Assembly (NCBI RefSeq): GCF_037975245.1
Contig: NC_092563.1
Span: forward strand, 2,197,001-2,261,000
Direction of reading: 5' to 3'
Length of the DNA: 64,000 nt
Origin: Apostichopus japonicus
Lineage: Eukaryota > Echinodermata > Holothuroidea > Aspidochirotida > Stichopodidae
The position numbers and the translations under genes were made by a program. Below the pieces are notes generated by a model. It ran no database searches, was not told the origin of the DNA, and saw only the letters and a list, made by a program, of their open reading frames with translations. This document shows positions 33,901-48,900 of this stretch, one piece after another (within the stretch, counting starts at the first letter, position 1; each line of letters starts with the position of its first letter).

Positions 33901-36900
33901 ATAAGGATGACGAGATGGCAGAAACGGTTCCAGCGGAGGACGTCCAAACAAACCCCTTCGCCGATGACATGGAGGATGGGGGCAACGAGGAGGAAGAAAT
34001 TGCAGAAGAAGATCAAGAACAGTCAGAGGAAGAGAAGCTCCCAACTCTCCAACATCTCGAAGAGACTCTTCTCAGTAAGTTTGATGAGAACAGGCAGATA
34101 CAACCGGTAACCCCTTGAAATGAGGGTGTGGGCGCAAGATGGGGTCGGACCAGTGTGATGTAGAAATATTCATCAAAAAGAAAATTGGTAGCAAGAAGAC
34201 GATGTCAAATGAAAGTAAACAAAAATGACTGGTTAAGTTGATGAATTTGGTGAATTAGGAAAGTAAAGGCCTGCCCTCTTTGTGTTTGGACTTGATCTTT
34301 GTGTGTCCTGCAAATCTAGCACTCTACTGGTAAAGTAATTGAATATTCGCTGTGCAAAAGGCCAAGAAAATTTTAGGCTGCTTTCTTGAATTTGGTTTGG
34401 CAATTCTCGCAAACCAACCGAGTATTACTCAAGATATGAGTTACATTTGATCACACTAAAGTGCTTACCTACAGTTTTCAACCAAATCAAGGTTCAAGAG
34501 AAGTTAATGAAAGAACTTGATTCCGTCCTGAACATTTTGACGTCCAGACACTTGTGAGTCATAGTTTTACCACAAAAAAACTTGATAAAATAATTCAAAA
34601 GTACATTTCTGTTGGTTCTGACCTCCAAATAATTTCCAGACATAATGGCGTGTTTACAGTAGGGAATACAGTTGTCTCTCACAAAGAGAACATACTTTGA
34701 CGGTGGCAGCAGTATGCTTGTCGGAGATAAAAACATGAAGCGAGTGTTACTGGTGACCTTTGAATTCAGCAAGTTCTTGCTATTTATCAACCATCTCTTT
34801 ATGCCATCTACTGAAACGAATACTATACCATACGAAGGAAACTATTCCAACCAAACGTAGGTCTTAATATTGGTTACATCAACCACACAATGGTAAGAGA
34901 CAATTTCATATTTTATATTGCATGGTTATTTTGCACTTAATTTTTCAGAGAGTAACGAAAATGCCAAAACCATATTCGAGACTGTCTTGCATCGCAAGGA
35001 CAGAGCCGACTCCACAAGAAATGCCCTCAATGTATTAAACAGATTCAAGTTTCTGTTTCACTTGCCTATAACTATGGAGAGAAATATTAAAAGGGTAAGT
35101 ACCACTTTTTGACAATGTTTGTTGTTGAGGTTGTCAAGCTCATTGTTTTGGAAATTTTATTCTGAGGACTTGGTTGTGGTATTAGACTAACTCCCCTCTT
35201 CTACTTCTCCTCTCCTCTCCTCTCCCCCACCCCCCCCACCAACCTCCTTTCATCCAAGTCACTTGAATAAACACTAGTTAAACACAAATTTGAGAAAGAC
35301 TCTTACCCTTCAAACTTTAACTTAATATTTAGCCTTTGTCCTACCACACTAGTCAAAGCAGAAGAACCAAGCCTAACCCACTTTGGTTATCTATACGAAT
35401 TGTGGCTAAAGGTGGTGTTTGTTCATATGTGCAATGCCTGTTTTCACTCTGTTATTTTGTTTTGATGAGGGTAAAGTACCATTTTCGTTTATTTCTATTT
35501 ATAAAGGGAGATTATGAAGTTGTCATCAATGACTTTGAGCGTGCTACGCAGCTGTTTTCTGCAAGTCAGGTGCCAGCTTTCATCAAAGGTATGTTCTTAC
35601 TGCGAATACAGATTGAGTAATCTTTGATTTTGGAGAAGGCCATGGTTACCTTTCCTTTTTCATTGGACAAACAGTCCATCCTCTATCAACTTCTGTAATA
35701 GCTGGACTCAGGACTTGGAACATGGATATATACATATCCAGTTTCTTGACTGGGATTGTTAACTATACCTGTAGTGGAAGAGGCCATCAAACAAAACAGA
35801 AGCAATAAGGTAATAAATATAAGGTGGCCATCCATGTTTCAATCAAACTTTAGTGTGATGATGTTAATTAAATGTAGCTTTTTAACCGCTACTCTTTTCG
35901 GTGACACAATTTCCATTTTCATTTTTTTTCTTCTCTTTTTCTTCAAATAGTTTACAAAGATGTCGAGGACAGAGTAGTGAAGTTTCGCGACCAACTCACC
36001 CAAAAATTGATGCAACTGCCCAAGTCATTGGATGATCAAAAGAGACTTATCAGGTAGATGAAATAATTTTTTATTACAATTTCATCGGAGAAGCCTAGAA
36101 TATTAAAACTCTCAGAATCTCTCTTTTATATTGATTTTGGACAAGAAGGAACACTTGATAGTGATTGTTATTACTTATTGTACTAGTTACTTGTAACAAA
36201 ATGAGAACAGAGATTTAAAATCATGAGTAAGTCTGTTGCTGTTATCTCCCCTCCCCCACTTAACCTACAACTTCCCCTTCCCTGTCCCCCATTCTCATCA
36301 TAACAGAGGAACCTTGACAATTGGCCTAGTTATTTGAAATGAAAATAAAGGGTTGCTTCAAGTCATAAAAGTCATGGCAAATGTTCAAAAACATGGAACC
36401 ATCAAACCATTAACATTTTGACCCGTCCCACTCCCTCCCCCCCCCCCCCCCTCAGCTTTGAATTTGTGTGCCGCTGGTAGTGACTGTCTTTGCATCTTGA
36501 GCGAATGTGGTGAGTAGTCAAATGGTCATGACAGGCGATCAAAAATTTAAAAATGAAAGTAATGTCGTTGCTGCTGCTCCCACAGATACCTGATAGAGCT
36601 AGACGCCGTCGGAGATCCGGCCTGGGACTGCATCATCAATCAGCAACAATGGATCATCAACTTACTGAACTCGTGCAAGGCAGAACATATCGTGTTAGGT
36701 AAGAACCAATCAGATCAGTCGAAAATAAAGATGAGAATTTTGAGAGAAAAGTACCCAGTTCACCTGATTTAACGTTTAGTTGTATCGTGGGCGGATTGGT
36801 ACATAGAATCTTACTAGTTACATTTAGTATTGGGAAACTTGCTTTCGTTGCAATTCAAAAAGACAATAATGTAATGTTCTATTGTGATAGGAATTATGTT

Positions 36901-39900
36901 AATGAAGTTACGAGACCTTTATCCAGTAATCTCTATCGGGTAATATCAGGTACATTTATCACCACGTCTTCACATAACAACATCAGAGTAGTATAATTTG
37001 AAATCTTTTAGCATAGCCAGTTGATCTCTCAGATCTTCTCTAGCACATAGGTCGTTACTTAACAGTTGGCAACAATTTTTTCTAGCCTTAAACTATGATA
37101 TTTTGATATGATTACGTCAGTAACAGCTGATACTGAATGTTGTTTGCCTATCAAAACTGTCCAGAAAGGCTCAATATGGTCCCCCGCCCCCCCCCCAACA
37201 CAACCTTCTCTCTTCGCAGATTCACTGCTTTGTAAAGGTAAATCCTTTATGGCAAAACTGCAATTTTTCCTTTACCTGTTTGCACAATTTGGTGTAGGTC
37301 AGAGTTCATTTAAGGTCATGAGAGGTCAAAACGTGAAATCTTTGTAAATACGCTATCTCCAGATTGAAAACTTTATTGGCTCTCATATTTTGCATGTAGC
37401 TTGCCTATAATAAGTACAATAACCCTATTATTTGGGTGGAGGTCAAAAGTCATTTGGGGTCATCAGAGGGCAAAATGTGAAAATCTCAAAAATGCTGTAT
37501 CTCCAGAACCTGAACAACAATGGAGCTCATATATACATGGTAAATATAGTACATAATTTACCAGAATAAGCATATCACTGGAAAATTTGTTCTGCATATA
37601 CTATCAAGGCAAGTAACCACTGGGAGGGTCTTCACTCTGGTTGTTACTTTCATGTTTCAAATTTGCAAGAAGCGGCTTTAGTTCCGTTAAGAAAGTTACT
37701 GATGTTGAGGTATAAATGTTGTTGATTATATATCTCACTTTGATGTAATAACATTAAATAACAGTATCATTACACACTTTTCTGTTGCCCATTCATGCAG
37801 TGAAAGTAGTTATTATATGCAGTGGCGTCACCAAAGTAAGGGAGAGGAAGGATGGGGTAGAGTCCCCCCCCACCCAAATGGTTGGTGCCACACCGAATGA
37901 AATTGATCATGTCCAAAAAAACAAAGGTTGACTTCTACTGACTATAATTTGCTTGTCTATCTCCAAACGTTCTGGAAACGAGGAAAACCACAAAGTTTCA
38001 GGAGGGGCTCTATGAATGACCCCTGGACCCTACACCAACATGGCTTCCACTCCATGCTCCCCCTCCACCCCTCCACGTATACATGTCTGGCGATGCCACT
38101 GGTCATATGCAACCTCTACATCATTGATGCAGTTCTTGAGTTTTGACATTTTTGATGACAGTTTTTCAAAGCACTTTTGTTGTTTCTTTGCACTTGTGTA
38201 TCTTGTAAAATAATCTGTTCATATTTTCTACATTATCGTTGTTTCGGAAGGGATGTTCTGTTGGCAGGATAGTGTGACACTCATGTGGAAGACTGTAAAT
38301 CCCTCTACTTGAAAGACTCCCATCTCTATCACTTGCTTCTAGAACCGAGAACAACCAGTTCAAACATATGGTATCTCAGTTCAGGGCCAAATTTTTAACA
38401 TCAAAACAAATCAGAAATAGGTCTGATCTTTACCCAGGCAAACATTTGACTTAATTATGCTTTCCAGAACATTTCAATAACCTTGTCTAGAATCAGCATT
38501 ACGATATTGAAATGGGAAGCAGAAGGGAATAATTAATTCTTCCATATTGAGTGACACATTTTCTGCCTCTGGACAACTGCTTCAAAAGCAGCTGGTTGCC
38601 ATGTCAGGACTTTACTTTCCTGTCACACAATTACGGTAGCACGAATGAATCAAATAGATTAACATTGGGATAATGTCACTTTTTATTACAAATGTCAAGG
38701 GCTTGGTCTATGGGTTGACCTACAACATATTTCAGGCAGATTCCACAATGGTATATATCACTTTTTATTATATAACAAGCGGGGCATTGTTATCATCATA
38801 TTAAAATGTTAAAACTTAATGACCAAATACATTTTTGGGGGGGGGAGGGAGAATAATTCTTTACATATTCCATGGAGTATTTAATATTGTGAAAGTTTTG
38901 TATACAGTAGCAGCTTTGACTGCTGTGAGATTTCTCTCTCTCAAAAAAAATACTAATGTTTCCTGTGTACAAAAACTGCTATACATGTTTGAACTTGTAT
39001 ATAGCAATTAGCCCATCTTACATATCATCTTAAATACCAAATTAAATCATTCGCTGATATCGTTCTGCAGAACGAAGCTCTAGTTTTATGCTTGAGTCGA
39101 TCTCGTGTTAGTCGGAAGGGTTGATTACGTGATGGTAGATACAATAACGCAACCAGCTGTTTTTATAAATGTGTATTCTTCTTTGTTTTCTTATCCACTT
39201 ATCTCTGCAACCTTTTTTTCAATTTTTTGCTCAGCCATCACTTTTACAGGCCATATGTCGTAGACTCATTAGCATCACGTATCATTACAGATAAGAGTAA
39301 CATAGAACAGGATCAGCATATGCTGAAGGTCAAAGGTCACCACAGACGACAGTACTCTGGTTTGTATCCGCATTCTTCATCTCACGTAGCTAACCACATC
39401 GCTGCAGCTATGAAATGTATATATACTGTATATGTCGACTGCACATTGCATGGGGTATGATAAATCTTATAGCTGCCTAAGTAGTTTTAAGCCATTTGAC
39501 ACCCACCTCCCCCACTCCCCCCCCCCCAAGAAAAAAGAGAAGCATCACGGCTTAAAGTGGAGCTGAATTGTTTCTGTTCCAGAACATGCAACACTGAGAT
39601 TGTAAAGAGAATCTCTCGGTATTGTTGTGTGTTGCATGGGTTACACGTTCAAATTGATAAACCTCATTTGCCAAGATAAATAATTGCTTAAAGCTGATCT
39701 GTAGATTTGAAGGTCATGAATATGCAAATCTGAGAATGTTAAGGGGAAGCTGCCAGCTCTTCCTTCATGTGCTGAGAAATTGATTTTTTTTTTTTTTTTT
39801 TTTCATTTGAAAAGTATGTTTTTGCAAATGATGTCATAAAGGGGCTACATCAATACCTGTTCTTGCTTTCTGTTAAAAAAGATGGAGTGCTACTACAAAT

Positions 39901-42900
39901 TGAGAATATTATGCAGTTTTAAAAAAAAAAAAAAAAAAATTTTTGTGACCCAAGAAATATGTCATGCTCTGAGTACATCTGACATGAACCTCGTAGCCTC
40001 ATTTTAGTTCATTATAACCCTTACGAGTTAATACACGGTGAGAAACGCTTTTCTGTTTTTTCGTTATCATTCATGTCAGGACTTTGCATACATTTAATTC
40101 ATTCTTTCCGTTGCTTCCCAAATTTTACCCGTTGTTTTTTCCCGGAGACACACAAGCATTTTCTTTTCTTTTTCCTTGTTTATAAAGTTTAATTGCGATA
40201 TCTTTGCTATACATTTTTTAAATCTAATAAGCTTTCAGGCGAGGTAAACCCAAAAAATTATATTATTTTCAGACTGACCTTGATAAAAGAATGAATCTAT
40301 AGTCTTAATCTCATGCAGATAAATAATTCAATTTTCCTTTGGTTTGCTTCTTTGACTATATCATTTCTGTATTCTGCCAGCAAAATATGCACAGCTCTTA
40401 AAGAAGTCCAAAATTACTCCTTGAACGTAGCAACCCTCATGATGTTTTCTCTTCTAGAAGATTTCAAGAATTTCGATCAATTTTCCTTTGAACGGTCAAT
40501 CACAACAAAAAAATTTCTTTTTTTCAGAAATATTGTCTCGGTTATTCCCTGGGTAGAGAAAACGAGAGTTAATATTTGGCAGCTAGCACAATCCATCCTT
40601 GCATTTCTTGATTTTTATTTATTCATTTATTTTTGTTCAAAATTCTGTATCCTTTTGTTTATGATTTTGTTCTTTTTGTTATCATGAGGCTGCTTCACCA
40701 AGCACTAACAAGTATTTTGTTTTTTCCACGAACATGCCTGCACCATCAGGATCAGGGATCCAGATTAAAGTCTCGACGACTGATACGCCCAGCGGTAAGG
40801 CTAACATTATAGGGTGATAGCTGGTAAATATGCTAGAATGGTCACCTCATTACCATGAAGTCTGTATGGACACCCTGGTGTAAATATGGTAAATGCTGAA
40901 GTAAGATGTGTCATAGCTTTTTGAGTTGTCCCCTCAATTGCAAATAGGAATTTAGGAATGTACTTGGTAACACTTGCAGTATTAGGTATCCTGAAAACAG
41001 TCTCAACAAATTGCACCAATCTTAAGTTTAACACTAGGTGCAATGATTATGTGCTGAAATGGTCACTGAACTTCTGTGTGATTGTCTTTTCTCAAGGTCC
41101 TAGTAGTAATAAATAGTAAGTAAAGGTATGTCTTCCTGCTGTTAAATTAAGCCTATGCATGCTGACTAACATGTGTTTTTTTGGGGGGTGAATGTATTAG
41201 ATATTTAGATCTATAACAAAATGATCCCCAAGTCTCAAACATGAATCAGCTTCTGTGAATATGTTAAAATATTCGGAAAAGAATTGTGTTGACAATTATT
41301 ACTCAACGAAAACGTACTCAACTAAACTTGACTGTCATGTTGTAAAGCGGATTCTAGATTCGAAAACTGTAAACCACACGATGAAATTCCTGCCTTTTTT
41401 ACTTATAATCATTGTTGAGATTTGAGTGTCCCAAATTTTATTCATTTCAAACCCTGTGACCTTTGTTTACATGAAAAGGTTTTTTTTACAGAGCAAAGTC
41501 ACTGGGATCAAGGTGGGAACTTACTCAACATTTTATTTTAATATCGATCTTGGATAAATTCAGTATGCCCCGTTAAAAGGTGACGTTCTGTTCAACTAAA
41601 TGAGATACACATAGTTTGCTCTGATCTTTAGGTTCAATAATGACAGTAAAATTTTCAAACAAAATGATGTAATTTAGGTCATGATATAACTGAAAACCAA
41701 ACTTGATTGATTTACAGGTGAGGGCAAGTACAATCCTCCTCAGAACGTTGCATTTCTGGAGGAGCTAGTGGAACTCATCGAGCTGAGCTTCCCTGATCTC
41801 TGCAAACTGGGACAGTCGTATTTTAATGCATCCATCGTATCCGAGGTTTGTCCTTTTACCACACGCTGTCATCCTTTATTTTCCCTAGAAGTTACTTCAT
41901 TTACCTTTTATTTCCTTTTTTTTTTGTGCCAAGACAATTTTGGCTTTAAAGCATTGTGTGGGTTAGTTCTCTTTTCATTCTTTCTGCAGAGGAGCGGACT
42001 CATTCCTTATTGTTCTATTTTTCATGCTCCGTTGTAGCTTAACTGATCTCAACCCCACTTGACCCCTGCCATACTCTCCTCCTTTTCCTGAATCTTTACA
42101 TATTCTGAGATTTCTATTTATTTCAACTTTCAACAGGCCGGTGGAAAAGGAATGAAGATTGACAAATCGAAAGAGAAAGTATTCAGAGTAAGTTGACCGT
42201 TTTCTTTTCTACAAAGAAAAGAAAAAGAATCTGTTTACTGGACGGAGAGGGTGATAAGAGCACTGCGACATAAACCCAAAGTATTATTCCAAAGATAAGA
42301 TTGGCACGGACAGCTATGGGTTATGATCTTATAATATCATAATCAGCCGATTATAAAAAATTAACAATGTTGTTTGAAGAAACAACAATTATGCATCAAT
42401 AAAGGGATGTATGATAATAACCCACAGATACAGCTAAGGCAAAATGATCTGCATACTTTGTGATTTATATGCATGTATCATTGACTTAAGCCTTGCATCT
42501 CAAACTATGCATCATGACCCCCCTCCCCCCCCCCCCAAAAAAAAAGGTCACCCAAGCTGTCTGGAAGAGTCAATGACCAAAATGTTTCAGATGGAATCTG
42601 ACCATAACCTCCTCCCTGTTATTTTTATATATATGTATGCTTGTGAGTGTTGTTGTTTACTCTCAGCTTAAGTGCAGCTTAAAATACCAACCATTAGGAA
42701 GTATATATTGGGTGAATTTTGGACCTTAAAAATTTTGGGGCCACAACTAGCCTGAGGCAATCACAACATGGTCATTTGGGAAGATGTTTGGGGGAGGCAG
42801 GGGACTAGAGGGTGGAACATCTGGCATGGAAGAGAAGCAAGTGTGTATCATCTGCTCCTCTTCAGTTATAAATAAATGAAGAGTATTTGAGAGAGCGCTG

Positions 42901-45900
42901 CAGTATTCAGCTGAATCATATCTCTCTTCTTGTCTTTCCAAAAGTATCCTTTAATATCTGAAACTCTCATTGTTTACTTACGTACTTATTATAAACTATT
43001 CCATTTCACAGATCATGGTGACTGATACAATTCAACATTTTGCAAATTTGGTCAGAGCAGCATTCCTACCAGATACTCTGACAGATTTGTCCAATGAAGA
43101 AGATAGGCAGAAATTAGGCTTTTGGAAGGACACAAACCGAGAAGGGTCTGGGGCGTGGCTGCCTCAGTGTGTCCGCAATGTCAGGTTAGTTTTAGTCTTT
43201 TGAATTATAATTCCCGTTTGCTTTGATGTGTAGATAGATTTATAGCACAAATCAGGATTGTACTCAGGCTAAGGTGTGCACAGGAATACATCCTTTTGGC
43301 AGTATCAAGCACAAACGTATCCTGTGTTCCAGTGCCAGAAATTGTGCTAAGTAAGTGTACGGGGAGGGGGGGGGGATGAAATTGAGTTTAATGAAACATA
43401 AGAATATTTGACTTATTATTGTATTCAATTTTTATGATCCTTAAAAATTTCCAAAAATTGGGTTTTTCTTTTAATTTCTATCACAAAATGACCTGTAAAT
43501 TACAATAAAAAACATTTCTTTTGTTGTTACGTTTATGTAACTTACAGATAATATAGACAGACTACTATGTAATTCTTTAACCATGTAATTCTGTAACTAT
43601 GTAATTCTGTTCCCATTTAATTCTGTAACCATGTAATTATTTGCATATGTAACAGTATTATTCTGTAGCCATATAATTCTGTTCCCATTTAATTCTGTAA
43701 CCATATAATTCTGTTATTATGTGAACATAATTCTGTAACCATGTAATTATGTAACTCTGTAACTATGTAATTCTGTTACCATTTAATTCTGTAACCATGT
43801 AATTATTTGCATATGTAACAGTATTATTCTGTAGCCATATAATTCTGTTCCCATTTAATTCTGTAACCATATAATTCTGTTATTATGTGAACATAATTCT
43901 GTAACCATGTAATTATGTAACTCTGTAACCATGTAATTCTGTTACTATGTTGCTCTGTAACCATGTAATTGTGTAACTATGTATGATAATTGGAAACCCA
44001 CCCAAAGTCCTGCTCCTACTTTAGATAGATACTTTAGATTACCCAACACTCTCTGTCAAAGAGAATGCAAGCTACTCTTCTTGTTTAGAATACCTGATTA
44101 TGGATAATTATGGTTTTCAAAGATGACTTTAGGCACACCATATTAATTTTGGTTGGTTGTGTAGAAACATTACTAGTACTGATAGGTTTTTTTTTTACCA
44201 GGATTGTGATATATCAAGACTAAACTTCTGGTTGAAGAATCATCCTTTAATGTAAAATGTCACATCCATTGAGCTGATCATGTCCTGTTAGTTCAAGAGA
44301 TGGGGCAGATACAGAAAACAATCTTCCAGTTATATTCTAAGACTTTCTTCAACAAGACTTTAATCTAAAACAGGGCTCTTCATTTAAACTGCACACAAGA
44401 GTTCAGATTTTTAAGTTTGTTTTCTTGAAGATGTGAGAGGGTGAAGTTGATAACAAAAAATTGTCCTCCCTACTTTCTGTTCATATCAGTAACTATGTAA
44501 CATCTCATACTGTTGATACAACAAACAATATTTATGTGATGTTATCTGATGTATCTCCAAATGGATTTTATAAACATATTTTGATATTTGTTTATTAATG
44601 ATTTGATTCTTGTTTCTTGTGTCATTGCAGGGGTATACTTGGGTCTCTTATGACGCTAGAGGTGCCAGCCAACTGTTTAGATGTCCTACACTCCTTGTTA
44701 GCCGACCTCAGGATCCACTGCATGGACACGTTGTTCCAGGAGGCTACTGAAGGTAAACTCAAATTTAGACTTAATATCAATATTGTCCTCATAGAGTCTT
44801 GAAGGAGCAATGAAGTCTATGTTGATATGCACTGACAGCTTGCATTTTTTCTTTGTAAGTTTTTTCTTGTAAATTATGAATATAATGTGTTTGGTTTTAC
44901 TGCATTTTTGTAATTTATTACTGTGCTTCATTGTCAAGTTTAGATTCAGTTTGTCATCTTGACCTGGTCAAGTAATCTTTACCGTGTACTACCATCACTT
45001 CTGTCCGATTTACAGCGTTACAAGCGGTGAAAGTGGTTCACATGTTTGTCGTAATTTGTCACATTTATTTCCATCATCAGAAGCTAACCTTTCTCTCGGT
45101 CTCACTTATTTATCTACAGAATTATTCTTTCTTTGGCCTAGCCCTGACTAGGGAACTGTAAACTGCACTTTTAAAGTGCAAAGACAAAAGTAGACAAGAA
45201 TAACCAAACAATGCAAACAACTGGTCAAAATTGATCAGACCAGAATGGCCAGGGGGAAGTGGGGGGGGGGAGGAAGAAGAGGGGGTTATGGGAGGATGTT
45301 TTGTTTTTCGAAGAATAAGGCTTGATGATTATTGTCAATGATGTCATGAGTGATATCATCACCTTGTTTTGTTTTTAGTTTTAAGCTTGATTTCATCTCT
45401 TTACAGATATCCAGAACTTGTACACTCGAGAAACCTGGGTACTTCAGATGGACGAGCACGGTGGCATCTCATCATTGGTAAGATTATTCTCGGTCGTGAT
45501 GAGATTATTCTTGTCATGATAACATTTCTCTGATGTCAAAATGCTTAAATAAGGGGTTAATCAACGGTCTAGCGTGCGTTACTCACAGGATTAATGCACT
45601 ATCGGGGGTTAATGCTATCGCTGGATGCACTCGGGCTCCGCCCTCGTGCATCGTTTGCATTATCCCCCGATCGTGCATTAATCATGTGAGTAACGCACGC
45701 TAGACCGTTGATTAACCTCGTTCATTCATACACTACCATTTGTGTGGGGGGAAAATCATAAAACAAAACATTTTTGGTTACATATAACCAAAGATTTATT
45801 AAAGTGATGCCCCGTAATTTTACCGTGCGTTACTCACAGGATTAACCACGGTCAGCTGACCTGAATGGACCAATAGGATTTAGGAATCTTTACTACGTAT

Positions 45901-48900
45901 GAATGAACTCTTCGATAATGTTTGTGTTTCCACTGTGAGTTTGACTTTTCATTTAGTCCTTTTGAATGAAAGGAAGAAGAAATTCATTAATAGAAAAGAA
46001 AATATGTGCAAGGTTGACTTTTCTATAAACTTCAGTTGGCATCACTTTTTTCTTTATTTTGTGATTACACATATGTAATATTTCATTTCACTTGATTTCC
46101 CTTTTTCCAAGATCAAATCGTGAAATGCTACTAAAATACTAACAATTGAAGAAAGTGAGAAAAAATTCAATTAGAGAAAGTCACATATTCGCAACTATGG
46201 ATATTGCCTAGGGTCTTACCAGCTCTGAGGCAAAAGGAAACAATCCATGTTGAGGATAGACATGATGAACCTTCTGGTTGAAGACCTTGGCTAGTTTAAT
46301 TATAAGAAAGCTCAGTTAGATGATTAAAAGTTGATGACCAAATTTCAGGATTTCGTCATGAAAAGAGCTTGGAAAGATATGCAATCACTCTTTATAATCC
46401 TGGTACATGAACCAGTTTTAGTGGTCATATTGACTTTATATCTTAAACCTGGTTAAACTTGTCTCAACTTTCTTGCAGCCTACGTTATTTGAGAGTTTAG
46501 TCATCGACACGCTGCAGCATTTGAAGGAAGCCGTAACTAGGACCAAACAAGGTGAACTGAATGTAAGTTTAACATTTTCAACTTTTTACTTTTAGTAATT
46601 GTTATGTCACATGTGATCTTGCCCTTGTTAATACAGATATGTTTATTGTAGATAAACTTTCATGTTTTATACTGCCATGGAGTAAACCTTTCATCTTTTT
46701 CATATGTATGTTATGTTTTGATGGATTAAATGCCATCGTGATGTGAAATGGAATGAGATGTATGCTATTTTCAGAAAGACTCTCATGCCAATATTCTTGA
46801 AAGTTTGTGAGAAATTGACAATCCTGTGTTTCTGTTTCATTCCATTGACTTCTCCCTCAGCATGACCACTGAGATATTACTAGCCCTCTTGATCAACAAT
46901 TGATGAAATTGCAGGATTGACTGTTATTTTTTCACAGGCACTTTTTTTACTCGCTGCTTCCTCCATTTTTCGTTGTATATTGTACATAACAATCCTATAT
47001 TTTAATTGTATGTATATGAGATATTTGCCTTGTCTAATGTAAAGTGATATTTGCTTTCTATTCTTGTCAGCTGTCAATGTTTTGCTTTGAACAATGGTAT
47101 TTCTTTCCTTACAGATCTTTGCTGATTACGATATCCAGAGACTGACAGTGAACCTCGCATCTGAAATGATCAAGGTAATTTGCATTGTTTTATTAGCGGC
47201 TTACCAACATCGTAAATCAATAATATGTTCTCATTTATCATTCATTTCATGTTGTTATAGCCTATGGTTTCATTGAATGTTGAAGTTAGCTGTTAAGTTC
47301 ATCACTGACTTTCTAGTTAAATGTATGATATTTGTTAGTACATTTAATGTTCTTTCCTCAGGCTTTCGCTGTTTGTTTGGAGCAGCTGGCTTTTAGAGGA
47401 GAAGCAGAAGCAGACTGCCAAAAACCAAGGTAACCATTTATCCCTCATGAATATGCATAGTACACATAATCCATGTTTTTTTTCCTTGGGATAAATTTAC
47501 ATGGTCTGCAATAAGTAAAACGGTCCTCCAAAACTTCACAGGTCACAGAAAAATCTACCTCAGAATCTTACGTCATGGGGGTGGGGGTGTGTGGAGAGGG
47601 TTCATGCTTTGCCCACCTGTGCTTTCCATACATAAGGACATAAATGTGTCTTGATTTTGTAGTTTTAAATAAACCAATGTAACACTGTCTGATGTTTGTC
47701 TTTTCAAACCAGATTATCGGAAGTACAAATTCCTGTCTCTCTCTTCCAACCAGAGGATAGCCTACCTTCAACTGTAAGTAAATCAAAACAATGTTTGCTG
47801 CAATTATCCTGGAAGTTTTTCTCCCGCACAGGAAGGTTCAACTAACTTAACTTTAGCTTCACTATGATGTAACAACTTCTGCACCAATGCTTATATGTAA
47901 AGTAGGCTAGGCCAAGGTTAACCTGCTATGAAAGTATTTTAGGCCCAAATGACATGTTGATGTTTATTGTTATTTGTTGGAGAATATTTTTGTCCAAAGA
48001 TGAAATACTGAGCTGATAATATATTAAGGAGTCTTTTTATATAATAAAGCACATTCTTAAATCAACGGGTTGTCGAATAATTTTCTATGAGGGCCACAGA
48101 GATATCTTCATATTAAGGCAATGTGAAGGGTAGGCAGGTAGGGTGCTCAAGCCGAAGGCCTTCAGGGCTTGGAAACCAGATTAGCACAAGATTATAGAAC
48201 AATATTTTTTTTGGGGGGGGGTGGGGATTTGTGAAAGCTGGATTGGAATCTGCCATCGGCCAGATTTGGCTCGTACGTCATGTATTGAGAATCCCACTAG
48301 ACTCTAGACAGGTATTCTTTTGTAGTAAACTTACCTATTGTTAGATTATATAATTTATCTTGAAATACCAAAGACAAAACTGTCAGTCTTCATTGGAAGA
48401 AAAAAACACTGTGGCATCTCTTGTTTCTAAACCATGGCTATGTCTTATCTCTCTATGTCACACCAACTAACAGCCGTATGCCAACATTCTCCACGTGACT
48501 TATGAAGATTTACTGACTTGACAATCTGAGTAAAATTATAGGCATAAAGATTTGTTATTTTGAGCAGATTGAGAAATGCATTGTTGTTAAAACAGCCTTG
48601 ACATGCTTTCCATTTTTGTTTTGTTACACAGGAACAATGTCTGGTGATTGTTCTCAGTAACAATAGCCATGTCTCTCAGCATGTCATTCCAAATTTAATG
48701 AAGGAGTTTAAGAAACACGGATATCCAAATGTGCAAGAAATTGAGAACGTAAGTATCGTCGCAACTTCAGGGAAGGCAACGGCATTCGCAAGACCGTCAT
48801 TAGCACCCGTGATGTTAATGACAATATTGATCAGTGACGAAACCTTTATTTGATTTGTGAGATTAAACTCAAACAAGTCTAAAAAGTGACATCACAGAAC

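Noticed and set aside
39783-39940. Poly(T) then poly(A), as a processed retrocopy tail
   Set aside because: No gene-like sequence is attached to either tract; treated as simple repeats.
40313-40687. 124-aa open frame as an additional EXOC2 exon
   Set aside because: The sequence is Phe/Ile-rich with no Sec5 similarity. The exon model is already phase-consistent without it.
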